In this document: one piece after another, positions 36,216 to 44,448 of the stretch | How positions within the stretch are numbered: position 1 is the stretch's first letter | Layout: each line of letters opens with the position of its first letter | NCBI RefSeq assembly: GCF_004103825.1 | Contig: NZ_RYFI01000022.1 | Coordinates: forward strand, 3,115 to 67,114 | Source of the DNA: Hansschlegelia zhihuaiae | Lineage (GTDB): Bacteria; Pseudomonadota; Alphaproteobacteria; Rhizobiales; Methylopilaceae | Length of the DNA stretch: 64,000 nucleotides | Direction of reading: 5' to 3' | Made by a program: the position numbers and the translations under genes | The notes under the pieces: model-generated | Told to the model about the DNA's origin: nothing | Databases searched by the model: none | Seen by the model: only the letters and a program-made list of their open reading frames with translations

Positions 36216-37405
36216 CCGAAGTGGCGGCGCTCCTCGAGCGGCATATCGGCTCGCACGAGACCCATTGGCATCTCGGGACCTTCGGGGTGGTGGCCGAGTT
36301 CATGCGCGACGCCGACGAACCGGCGGCCTTTCCGGGCGACCACGGGCTCGCGGCCTTCACGGCGCGCGGCGCGATCAGGCTGGAACCCGCCGACGGCCTG
36401 ACGCCCTTCGCGTACGAGACTGCGATGAGCCGGGCCAGGACCTGGAGCCAGCAGGTCGCGCTCTGCCTGCCGCGCGACGCCTGCGCCATGAACCGCCGCA
36501 GCGTCGTCACCGAGCTTGGCCGCGACCTGGACGCCGTGCGCGCCGACGACCGGGGCGCGCCGCTGTTCGACCTCGGCCTCGACCGCCTGCAGGTCGACGC
36601 CTGCGTCCGCACCAACGACGACCGGCTGATCGATGTCCTGCGGGAGAGCGAGGGCCGGTCGCTGTTCGACGTCTCGACCAGCGCCCTGATGGCCGTCCTC
36701 AAGGCGAGCCCGCACCGCGTCTTCGTCACGCGGTTCGGCCGGATCGAGGTTTTCCAGCTGATCCCCGTGGACGGGTCGGCCAGTCCTCCCGGCGCCGCCT
36801 CCCCGCCCGAACGCATCGTCCGCCTCGCCGAAGAGACGGTCGAGACCCGCTATCTGCTCGACGAGGACGCCTGGATCCCCGGCGTCACACGTCCCGCCCT
36901 CGGGAGCCAGGCGACGCCTTCGATCGGCGACGAGGCTCTCTCCTCGCGACCACGGAGCGCACCTGCGTCGATATCGCGCGACGAGATGCGGCGAGCCTTC
37001 CCGATCGGCGCTCTCGTTGGAATGCTTCCGACGGAACGCGCCTCGCCCAACCCCCGCATTCCCTCGATCGAGCCCGAGATCTCCGTGCCGATAATCCAAC
37101 TAACTTTATGGACAAAGTCAAATTTAGTCTTTGAATCTGCCGCCTGCCGAGAGCGCTTGACTTCATTCAGTTCCGCCCGGAAAACGAAAAAGGAGATGAT
37201 CGACGTCATCACCAAGCGATCTTCAGTTGACCGCGGGGTACGGCCTCATGGCCAATATCGTCATTCATCCGGGCATGCCCAAAACAGGCACATCGGCCAT
37301 TCAAGCTTGGATGTGGGCAAATCGGGTGGCGCTCCGAGAGCGCGGGATCTTCTATCCGAAGGCGGTTCTCGACCGGACCTCTCCCAGACACCAGTTCATC
37401 CTTAA
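36212..37405 (+). CDS. Hypothetical protein of B12 operon, 3' end probably lost
   Basis: The first 230 residues look genuine: HIGSHETHWHLGTFGVVAEF, a central acidic domain, then RIVRLAEETVETRYLLDEDA and WIPGVTRPA. Function unknown; linked to cobalamin uptake by position. After about 36905 the frame reads Arg/Ser-rich sequence that becomes AT-rich and overlaps the sulfotransferase gene in another frame, so the natural C-terminus seems to have been replaced by incoming DNA. The 340 bp from 36906 to 37247 contain no other supported gene. Confidence 0.55.
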   Translation: MTEVAALLERHIGSHETHWHLGTFGVVAEFMRDADEPAAFPGDHGLAAFTARGAIRLEPADGLTPFAYETAMSRARTWSQQVALCLPRDACAMNRRSVVTELGRDLDAVRADDRGAPLFDLGLDRLQVDACVRTNDDRLIDVLRESEGRSLFDVSTSALMAVLKASPHRVFVTRFGRIEVFQLIPVDGSASPPGAASPPERIVRLAEETVETRYLLDEDAWIPGVTRPALGSQATPSIGDEALSSRPRSAPASISRDEMRRAFPIGALVGMLPTERASPNPRIPSIEPEISVPIIQLTLWTKSNLVFESAACRERLTSFSSARKTKKEMIDVITKRSSVDRGVRPHGQYRHSSGHAQNRHIGHSSLDVGKSGGAPRARDLLSEGGSRPDLSQTPVHP

Positions 37406-38174
37406 GGAACTTCGCTCCAAGAACTTCCCGCTTCTCACGAGCATGCTGACCAACATGCCGGCGAACGGCACGCTCGTGCTTTCGAACGAGTCGATATCAA
37501 ATCAGGTATTTCGCCTGGACGCGAAACAGAGCGACCTTTGGAGGCTGCTCGACGGGCACAATCTCAGGATTCTTCTTTTCTGTCGTGACGATGTCGACTG
37601 GGTCAAATCGTACTATAAGCAAATTATTGTCAATCGAGTTCCGATAAAAGCAGGCGCGCAAGCAACTTCTGTAGTTCCGGTGCCGATGTTCGAGGAGTTC
37701 GCCAAGAGCACTGTCATTGACCTGCTCTTGAACAGAGATGCGGTGGCGGCGCGGCTTGGATTAATATTCAATAGCTCGGATATTGTGTTGAAAGATTACG
37801 ACAATCGTGCCGCAATAAGTAACTTCGCCGAATTCATTGGGATCGACGATGTGTCGCAATTCGCGACCGCGAAGGTCGTGAACAGTTCGATCCCCGATGT
37901 CCATGCGGAGATCTTGCGCCAAGCCATCAACATAAGCGCAGCCGCGTCGATGTTCGTCCGAAACCGCATCTCCGACCTGCTCAGAGACTGCAACAACATT
38001 CAACTTCGTGTAAGCGGAGCAAGCAGCTCGACGTTTGAAGGCGTCGGCCCCGGGAATTTTTCTTATCGGCCAAACATGCCGCTGAGCTATACGCAAGAAG
38101 AGTTCGAGGAGAGCGTCGAGGCGCTATTCAAGTTCAGGCCTGGTGAGGCGGGTCCACAGCCGCCATATCAGTGA
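37248..38174 (+). CDS. Sulfotransferase-like protein
   Basis: 308 residues. N-terminal P-loop for the PAPS 5'-phosphate: IHPGMPKTGTSAIQ; later ILLFCRDDVDWVKSYYKQII, the usual 3'-phosphate-binding strand-helix region (RDPxxxxxS type, here CRDDVDWVKSYY). So a cytosolic sulfotransferase fold acting on a glycan or small molecule is likely, acceptor unknown. The DNA is clearly AT-richer than its flanks and it stands alone, suggesting transfer. TTG at 37227 is a possible earlier start. Confidence 0.65.
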   Translation: MANIVIHPGMPKTGTSAIQAWMWANRVALRERGIFYPKAVLDRTSPRHQFILKELRSKNFPLLTSMLTNMPANGTLVLSNESISNQVFRLDAKQSDLWRLLDGHNLRILLFCRDDVDWVKSYYKQIIVNRVPIKAGAQATSVVPVPMFEEFAKSTVIDLLLNRDAVAARLGLIFNSSDIVLKDYDNRAAISNFAEFIGIDDVSQFATAKVVNSSIPDVHAEILRQAINISAAASMFVRNRISDLLRDCNNIQLRVSGASSSTFEGVGPGNFSYRPNMPLSYTQEEFEESVEALFKFRPGEAGPQPPYQ

Positions 38175-38426
38175 GACTGAACGCCATAAACTCGAATTAG
38201 CTCTGTTCCAGCGGCCGCGGCGCGGCATGTTCGCCCACCTTGCTCCTCGCCAAATCCTTCCTGGTTCGGACTTCAGATCCCGGATTATTTCGACGCCTCT
38301 CGCCGCCGCTCGGCGACGATTGCCCGACATCTGGCCAGGCGGATCGAGCTTCGGCCGACACCGGAAATCAGACAACACGATCAACACCTCCTGGTCGCCC
38401 TGCCGCGGAGCGCCGCGCGCGCCTAC

Positions 38427-39218
38427 ATGATCAGGGTGCTCCGCTCCTTTCCCAAGACCTCCGAGCCTGTGTCGATGCTGCGCGCGCTGCTCCTCGCCTT
38501 CCTCATCTCGTTTCTGGCGCCGCTCGCCGTCTCGGCCGCGCTCTACGCGCTCGACGGCGAGGCCGCCGGCTGGCGCACGGCCGACCGGTCGAGCGCGGGC
38601 CTCCTGAAGCCTGCGGGCGAGCAGCGCGAGGCGGTGGTGCGGGTGTTCGCGGCGCGGACGGTGCGCTGGAAGGGCATCTTCGCGACGCATTGCTGGATCG
38701 TGCTGAAGTCCCAGGGCGCCGGCGGCTACACGCGTTACGATTACACCGCCTGGGGCGAGCCGATCCGGGTCAACGGCTTCGCGGCCGACGGGCGCTGGTT
38801 CGGGCGCATCCCGGACGTCGTCTTCGCAGCCGACGGCGCGAAGGCGGAGCGAGCCATCCCCGAGATCGAGGCCGCGATCGAGAGCTACAAATTCCGAGAG
38901 TCCGGCGACTATCGCGCCTGGCCGGGTCCGAACTCCAACACCTTCGTGGCCGCGGTGATGGCCGCGGCGCCCGAGCTCGACGCCAAGCTCCCGACCACGG
39001 CCGTCGGCAAGGACTATCCCTATGGCGGCGACTGGCTGTCGCTGACGCCGTCGAAGACCGGCTTCCGCTTCACGCTCGGCGGCTATGGCGGCGTGACGGT
39101 CGGCTGGTTCGAGGGCTTGGAGATCAACGTTCTGGGCGCGGTGCTCGGCGTCGAGTTCCGGCGGCCCGCCGTCAACCTTCCGGGCCTCGGCAGGTTCGGT
39201 TTCGGGTCGGCCGCCTAA
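38427..39218 (+). CDS. DUF3750 family protein
   Basis: 263 residues. Hydrophobic N-terminus (LRALLLAFLISFLAPLAVSA) from Met17 (38475, alternative start), then the DUF3750 pattern: VRVFAARTVRWKGIFATHCW, YTRYDYTAWGEPIRVNG, and AWPGPNSNTFVAAVMAAAPE, KDYPYGGDWLSLTPSKTGFR. The His/Asn/Cys positions recall papain-like folds, but activity is not known. Probably anchored in the inner membrane facing the periplasm. Confidence 0.75.
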   Translation: MIRVLRSFPKTSEPVSMLRALLLAFLISFLAPLAVSAALYALDGEAAGWRTADRSSAGLLKPAGEQREAVVRVFAARTVRWKGIFATHCWIVLKSQGAGGYTRYDYTAWGEPIRVNGFAADGRWFGRIPDVVFAADGAKAERAIPEIEAAIESYKFRESGDYRAWPGPNSNTFVAAVMAAAPELDAKLPTTAVGKDYPYGGDWLSLTPSKTGFRFTLGGYGGVTVGWFEGLEINVLGAVLGVEFRRPAVNLPGLGRFGFGSAA

Positions 39219-39278
39219 TCTAGCCACCAGAGACATTCTGATCGCGGAGAGCGGTCCTAAACATTCGACACACACTCA

Positions 39279-39470
39279 ATGCGAGGCGCGGCCGCGGGGC
39301 TCGTCGGCTCCTATGACGAGGTCGCGAAGCGCATCGCGGCCTTCCACGAAGCCGGGATCGGGTTGTTCATGTTGCAGTTCCAGCCTTTCGAGACCGAGAT
39401 GCGCCGTTTCGCGCAGAAGATCATCGGCCGGCTGAGGCTGGAAGCGCGGGGCGCCGCCGCGGAACAGGCC
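39279..39470 (+). pseudogene. 3' fragment of luciferase-like flavin monooxygenase
   Basis: The frame starts GLVGSYDEVAKRIAAFHEAG and IGLFMLQFQPFETEMRRFAQ, the C-terminal end of LLM-class monooxygenases (sulfonate/dimethylsulfone type). Nothing of the other 300 or so residues is present; the preceding DNA belongs to DUF3750. After IIGRLR the frame continues without meaning. A remnant of a deleted gene. Confidence 0.6.
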
Positions 39471-39544
39471 AAGCCTCTGAAAAGAGAAAGGGCGGCCCCG
39501 CGTCGCGAGTCGCCCCTCGTCGATCGCGATCGTTCGCGCGAACG

Positions 39545-39832
39545 TCAGTCGCAGACCTTGATGCGGCGCAGGACGACGCGGCCGGACGGGGTCTCGACGC
39601 GGCGGCGCTCGTACCAGCATTCGCGCTCGCGGGCGTTGGCGGCGGCGGCTGCGGCGGCGACGCCCAGAATGCCGATGCCGACCGCGGCCGCGACCGCGCC
39701 GTCATTGTGGTGGTGGTGACGGTGATAGTGGCGGCGTCCGGCTTCGGCAGCGGTCGGCGCGAGCGTCGTGAGCGCGAGAGCGCAACCGAGAACGGCGGCG
39801 CCGGCGCGGCGCAGGGAAGGGCTGTTCGTCAT
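39545..39832 (-). CDS. Small secreted protein with His-rich motif
   Basis: 95 residues from MTNSPSLRRAGAAVLG, a signal peptide to about residue 30 (TTLAPTAAEAG), then RRHYHRHHHHNDG, an Ala-rich hydrophobic stretch (AAAVGIGILGVAAAAAAAN) and a Cys-containing tail (CWYERRRVETPSGRVVLRRI). Such proteins are common in Hyphomicrobiales without known function; the His cluster could bind metal. Confidence 0.65.
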   Translation of the reverse strand: MTNSPSLRRAGAAVLGCALALTTLAPTAAEAGRRHYHRHHHHNDGAVAAAVGIGILGVAAAAAAANARERECWYERRRVETPSGRVVLRRIKVCD

Positions 39833-40147
39833 GTCTGACCCCGATGTCATCGCGGCCGTCCATCGCGGCCTTGCCGCGACGCCTAGCAGACCTCCCAAGA
39901 AGAGTCGAAGCAAAAGGTCAGGATAAGCCGCCGGCGGTCGTGGGCGGTGGTCGCGCGGGGCGCCTCTTGCATGACGAAACCGAGGGTCGTCGCCGTATCG
40001 GAAGACCTCGTCAGTAAAACTACGGACATCGGCGACGCCGGAGCGGCGTTCGATCTCGCGACCGCCCCTCCGGCCGCAAGGCCCTTGAACTGCGGGACGC
40101 CGGGGGGCATCTCACCCGCCTGAAAACGCCTCCCGGGAGACGCCTCG

Positions 40148-42043
40148 ATGCCAGACGCCGCCGCGCCCGAATCTCGCCCCTTCGAGGCCGACGTGGCGAA
40201 GCTCCTGCACCTCATGGTGCATTCGGTCTATTCGGACCGCGACGTGTTCCTCCGCGAACTCGTGTCGAACGCCGCAGACGCCTGCGAGAAGCTGCGCTTC
40301 GAGGCGATCGAAACCCCGTCGCTGCTCGGCGATGACCCGAAACCCCGCATCGTGATCACGGCGGACAAGGAGGCCGGCCGGCTGGTCGTCGAAGACAACG
40401 GCGTCGGCATGAGCCGCGACGAGATGGCCGAGGCTCTCGGCACCATCGCGCGCTCCGGCACCCGCGCCTTCATGGACCGGCTCGAGACCGCGCAATCCAA
40501 AGACGGGTCCAAGGAGGGCGCGCAGCTGATCGGCCAGTTCGGCGTCGGCTTCTACTCGGTCTTCATGGTCGCCGACCGCGTGGAGGTCGCGTCGCGCCGG
40601 GCCGGCTCCGCGGAGGCGGCGCTCTGGGCGTCGGACGGCAAGGGCGCGTTCACGATCACCGAGCTCGACCCGGCGGCGGCCCCGGCGCGCGGGACCCGTG
40701 TGACGCTCCATCTGATGGAGGACGCCAGGACCTACGCCGAGCGTTGGATGCTGGAGCGCATCGTCAAGGAGCAGTCGGGACATGTGCCGGTGCCGATCTC
40801 GCTCGCCGAGGCCGGCGCCGAGCCCGAGCAGATCGCCGACGGCGCGGCGCTCTGGGCGCGCCCCAAGGCCGAGATCTCCAAGGAGGAATACGCCGACTTC
40901 TACCGCGGCGTCGCGGGCCAGTTCGACGAGCCGGCGCTCGTCACCCATTACCGGGCCGAAGGCCGCCACGAATATGTGGCGCTCGCCTTCACGCCCTCGA
41001 CGCCGCCCTTCGACCTGTTCGACCCCGATCGCAAGGGGCGGATGAAGCTCTATGTCCGCCGGGTCTTCATCACCGACGACGCCGAGCTGCTGCCGCGCTG
41101 GCTGCGCTTCGTGCGCGGCCTGGTCGACTCCTCCGACCTGCCGCTCAATGTCTCGCGCGAGATGATCCAGCAGAGCCCGGTTCTCGCGGCGATCCGAAAG
41201 GGACTGACGAACCGCGTCCTCGGCGACCTCGAAAAGCTCGCGGAGAACGAGCCCGAGACCTTCGCCAAGGTCTGGGAGGCGTTCGGCCCCGTGATCAAGG
41301 AAGGGATCTACGAGGATTACGAGCGGCAGGCGCAGCTCCTCACGCTCGCCCGCTTCCGCAGCACGGCGTCTAGCGACGGCTTCCGGACGCTCAAGGACTA
41401 CGTCGCCGACCTCAAGGAGAACCAGACGGCGATCTATTATCTCGCGGGCGGCAATCCCGACCAGCTCCGGTCCTCGCCGCATCTCGAGGGTTTTGCGGCG
41501 CGCGGCGTCGAGGTGCTGCTTCTGACCGATCCCGTCGACAGCTTCTGGGTCACGACGGCGCAGGGCTTCGAGGGCAAGCCGTTCAAGTCGGCGAGCCAGG
41601 GCGCGGCCGATCTCGGCGCGATCTCGGCCCCCGACGCCGCCGACAAGCCGGCGACGGAGACCAGCCCCGCGGTCGCCGATCTCATCGCCTTCGCCAAGAC
41701 CGCGCTCGGCGACGCCGTCTCGGACGTGCGCGCCTCCGACCGGCTGACGAGCAGCGCGGTCTGCCTCGTCGCGCCGGACTATGGCCTGGACCGGCAGCTC
41801 GAGAAGATCCTGGCCGCGTCGGGCCAATCCGCGCGCGGGGGCGCAAAGCCGATCCTCGAGATCAACGCGACCCACGCTCTGGTCGCCGCGCTCGCCGAAA
41901 AGGGCGCGTCCGACGAGGCCTTCCGCGACGACGCGGTGCGGCTCCTGTTCGACGAGGCCAGGATCCTCGACGGCGAGCGGCCCGCCGACCCGCGCGCCTT
42001 CTCGGACCGCCTCGCTCGGATGCTCGAACGGGCGCTGCGCTGA
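40148..42043 (+). CDS. htpG: Molecular chaperone HtpG (Hsp90)
   Basis: 631 residues, normal length. N-terminal GHKL ATPase: ELVSNAADACEKLRFEA, DNGVGMSRDEM, GQFGVGFYSVFMVADRV; middle domain FIRGLVDSSDLPLNVSRE-like (here FVRGLVDSSDLPLNVSRE), and C-terminal dimerisation domain. Cytosolic ATP-dependent protein-folding chaperone, usually heat-induced. An enoyl-CoA hydratase gene follows 2 nt after the stop. Confidence 0.97.
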   Translation: MPDAAAPESRPFEADVAKLLHLMVHSVYSDRDVFLRELVSNAADACEKLRFEAIETPSLLGDDPKPRIVITADKEAGRLVVEDNGVGMSRDEMAEALGTIARSGTRAFMDRLETAQSKDGSKEGAQLIGQFGVGFYSVFMVADRVEVASRRAGSAEAALWASDGKGAFTITELDPAAAPARGTRVTLHLMEDARTYAERWMLERIVKEQSGHVPVPISLAEAGAEPEQIADGAALWARPKAEISKEEYADFYRGVAGQFDEPALVTHYRAEGRHEYVALAFTPSTPPFDLFDPDRKGRMKLYVRRVFITDDAELLPRWLRFVRGLVDSSDLPLNVSREMIQQSPVLAAIRKGLTNRVLGDLEKLAENEPETFAKVWEAFGPVIKEGIYEDYERQAQLLTLARFRSTASSDGFRTLKDYVADLKENQTAIYYLAGGNPDQLRSSPHLEGFAARGVEVLLLTDPVDSFWVTTAQGFEGKPFKSASQGAADLGAISAPDAADKPATETSPAVADLIAFAKTALGDAVSDVRASDRLTSSAVCLVAPDYGLDRQLEKILAASGQSARGGAKPILEINATHALVAALAEKGASDEAFRDDAVRLLFDEARILDGERPADPRAFSDRLARMLERALR

Positions 42044-42045
42044 GC

Positions 42046-42840
42046 ATGGGGGAGGCCCCCGTCCTCCTCGTCGAACGGCGCGGCGCGGTCGCGCTGCTGA
42101 CGCTGAACCGGCCGGAGCGCATCAACGCCTTTACGCCGGAGCTGCTCGCCGCGATCGGGGCTGCGCTCGACGAGGCGGTGGCGGACCGTTCAGTCCGCGC
42201 GCTCGTGGTCACGGGCGCGGGCCGCGGCTTCTGCTCGGGGCAGGACATCATCGCCTTCGCAGGACTGGCGGCGGAGGACCGCGACGTCGCCCGGATGCTG
42301 GAGGAGCACTACGAGCCGGTGATCGCCAAGGTCCGGGACTGCCCCTTGCCGATCGTCGCCGCGGTCAATGGCGTCGCGGCGGGCGCCGGCGCGAATTTCG
42401 CGCTTCTGGCCGACATCGTGGTGGCGGGCCGGTCAGCCGCCTTCGTCGAGGCCTTCGGTCGGCTCGGCCTGATCCCCGACGTCGGCGGCACCTGGACCCT
42501 GCCGCGCCGGATCGGCGAGCACCGCGCCAAGGCGCTTTGCCTCACGGGCGAGCCCCTGCCCGCCCAGACGGCGCATGAGTGGGGGCTGGTCTGGAAGCTG
42601 TTCGACGACGAACGCCTGGTCGAGGGGGCGCTCGCCCTCGCGGCGATGCTCGCGGCGCAGTCGGCGAGCGCGATCGCGCTGACCAAGCAGGCGTTCCGGG
42701 CGTCGGCGGACAACAGCTTCGAACGGCAGATCGCGCTTGAGCGCGCCCTTCAGGCGGAGGCCGGCGCGACCGGCGACCATGCCGAGGGCGCGGCCGCCTT
42801 CATCGAGAAGCGCGCGCCGCGCTGGAGCGAGCGGGGCTGA
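42046..42840 (+). CDS. Enoyl-CoA hydratase/isomerase family protein
   Basis: 264 residues, crotonase fold: LLTLNRPERINAFTPELLAA, oxyanion-hole segments GRGFCSGQDI and VNGVAAGAGANFALLADIVV, and FVEAFGRLGLIPDVGGTWTL with the catalytic-type acid as Asp (PDVGG). The GQD/PDVGG pattern is like the PaaG-type isomerase of phenylacetate breakdown. No other phenylacetate genes are nearby, so the substrate is open. Probably co-transcribed with htpG. Confidence 0.88.
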   Translation: MGEAPVLLVERRGAVALLTLNRPERINAFTPELLAAIGAALDEAVADRSVRALVVTGAGRGFCSGQDIIAFAGLAAEDRDVARMLEEHYEPVIAKVRDCPLPIVAAVNGVAAGAGANFALLADIVVAGRSAAFVEAFGRLGLIPDVGGTWTLPRRIGEHRAKALCLTGEPLPAQTAHEWGLVWKLFDDERLVEGALALAAMLAAQSASAIALTKQAFRASADNSFERQIALERALQAEAGATGDHAEGAAAFIEKRAPRWSERG

Positions 42841-42850
42841 AAAGCCCCGA

Positions 42851-43471
42851 TCAGCGCACCACGACGCGGGCGCCGAGCGGCACGCGCTCGTAAAGGTCCT
42901 CGACGTCGAAATTGATCATCCGGATGCAGCCGGACGACATCGCCTTGCCGATGGTCAGCGGCTCGTTGGTGCCGTGGATGCGGAACAGCGTGTCCTTGCC
43001 GTCCTTCCAGAGATACATGGCGCGCGCGCCGAGCGGGTTCTCGGGGCCGCCGGACATGCGGAGCGGCAGGTCGGGGCGGCGCTCCAGCATCTCGGGCGGC
43101 GGCACCCAGTCGGGCCATTCCTGCTTGTTCTGGACATTGGCCTCGCCGGTCCAGCCGAAGCCTTCCTTGCCGACGCCGACGCCGTAGCGCAGCGCCTTGC
43201 CGTCCGGCTGGACGAGGTAGAGATAGCGCTGGGAGGTGTCGATCACGATGGTGCCCGGCGTCTCGCCGGTCGGGTCGATCACCTCGGTCTTGCGGTACTG
43301 GACGGGCAGCGCGGATGGATAGGTCGCCGACATCGCGAAGGCGATCGCCTCGGGACGGGACGCCGGGCCGTCGGCGCCGCCGCAGCCAGACAGCAGACCC
43401 GCGGCCGCAAGCGTGGCGAGCACGACAGCCACGCGCCCCGAACCGCAAGGTGAGAACATCGTTTTCGTCAT
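42851..43471 (-). CDS. L,D-transpeptidase lipoprotein (YkuD)
   Basis: 206 residues with a lipoprotein signal (lipobox LLSG-Cys30). The YkuD domain occupies about residues 72-206: IVIDTSQRYLYLVQPDG, substrate-side YGVGVGKEGFGWTG, and catalytic His166 ... SSGC182IRM. It forms or edits 3-3 crosslinks in peptidoglycan or attaches proteins to it, from the periplasmic side. Start at 43471 is set by the signal; in-frame DNA upstream is Arg-rich. It converges with 42046-42840, 10 nt apart. Confidence 0.92.
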   Translation of the reverse strand: MTKTMFSPCGSGRVAVVLATLAAAGLLSGCGGADGPASRPEAIAFAMSATYPSALPVQYRKTEVIDPTGETPGTIVIDTSQRYLYLVQPDGKALRYGVGVGKEGFGWTGEANVQNKQEWPDWVPPPEMLERRPDLPLRMSGGPENPLGARAMYLWKDGKDTLFRIHGTNEPLTIGKAMSSGCIRMINFDVEDLYERVPLGARVVVR

Positions 43472-43642
43472 CGACGCTTGCCCTGCCGCGGATACGCGCG
43501 GCGCCCGACGCCTTGCGGCCGCCCTGCTACCCCGAGCCATAAGTACACGCAAGTCTTGCGGGCGAGTGAATGGCGCGCGAGCCACGAAGACGCTTTCTGC
43601 TCCGCTCGTGACCTGCGGGCCACATGGGAGGCGGGGCATGCG

Positions 43643-43669
43643 AAGGGCCGCACAAGACGCGCGGCCCTT
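43643..43669 (-). terminator. Terminator-like hairpin, minus strand
   Basis: AAGGGCCGC, loop, GCGGCCCTT. It lies 35 nt after the secreted protein gene 43704-44186; only two or three T residues follow. Confidence 0.5.
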
Positions 43670-43703
43670 GGGTCGTTGAAGTGCCGGTCGGCGGCCGGCG
43701 GCG

Positions 43704-44186
43704 TTAGTCAATGACGTAGAGCGCCAGATCGTCGATGCGGACGTTGGTCAGCGTGCCCTGGGGCTTCGCCAGGATCTTCACGGTGTGATTGCCGACCGGC
43801 ATCACCTGGCCGCCGGCGATCGACGCGCCGACCCAAGAGTTCCCCGTGTTGTTGCCGGGCGCGCAGAGAGCGTTGTCGCCGTTCGACGGCGGGATCGCGT
43901 TGAACGTCGTCTCGCCTTCGAGCTTCACCAGAATGTCGATGTCGACATAGGAGTTGTTGTTGCCCGTCACGAGGCACTCTGCGGTGAAGTTGATCACCAC
44001 CATGCTTTGCTTCTTGACCCTGAAGCGGGTCGAGAACGCGCCATTGTCCTGATTGATCGTGAGCTCGGTGTCTGTGGTGAAGTTTTGCGCCGACGAGTTC
44101 GCGACGAACTTCAGGATGTCGGCTTGTGCGGGGGCCGTCAGACCGACCGCCAGGGCGCCGACGAGCGCGGCATACGCAAGTTTCAT
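43704..44186 (-). CDS. Secreted protein, unknown function
   Basis: 160 residues. Signal peptide 1-22 (LVGALAVGLTAPAQA), mature part beta-rich with ELTINQDNGAFSTRF, VKKQSMVVINFTAECLVTGN, and TVKILAKPQGTLTNVRIDDL; two Cys could form a disulfide. It looks like a jelly-roll or fimbria-like extracellular domain. The gene is set off by AT-rich intergenic DNA on its 5' side (44187-44280) and a terminator after it. Confidence 0.7.
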   Translation of the reverse strand: MKLAYAALVGALAVGLTAPAQADILKFVANSSAQNFTTDTELTINQDNGAFSTRFRVKKQSMVVINFTAECLVTGNNNSYVDIDILVKLEGETTFNAIPPSNGDNALCAPGNNTGNSWVGASIAGGQVMPVGNHTVKILAKPQGTLTNVRIDDLALYVID

Positions 44187-44448
44187 GATACCCTCCCATT
44201 GTTATCATAAAATCAAGTATTCACTCGACTACTAACAACAAACTACGCCTAAATCTTCCTCTCTGTTCACATATTGTCAAGTAATCGCATGTTCAGGATG
44301 CTTCGGGCTAAGACCCTCTCGGGGTTTCGGCCGCTCCCTGGCCGCGCCCGCATGCAGGGATCGGGCGGCGCCTCCGCAGCCCCGCCTTGCCCCCGCCGCG
44401 ATGGGCGGCCTAAACCGGGCGCCCCACCGCCACGCTGCCGGAGCCGTC

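Noticed and set aside
36850-37215. 121-codon minus-strand frame at the AT-rich junction
   Set aside because: No recognisable domain and no ribosome site; probably chance in mixed-composition DNA.
38240-39223. 327-codon plus-strand frame overlapping DUF3750
   Set aside because: Arg-rich shadow; the other frame matches a known family.
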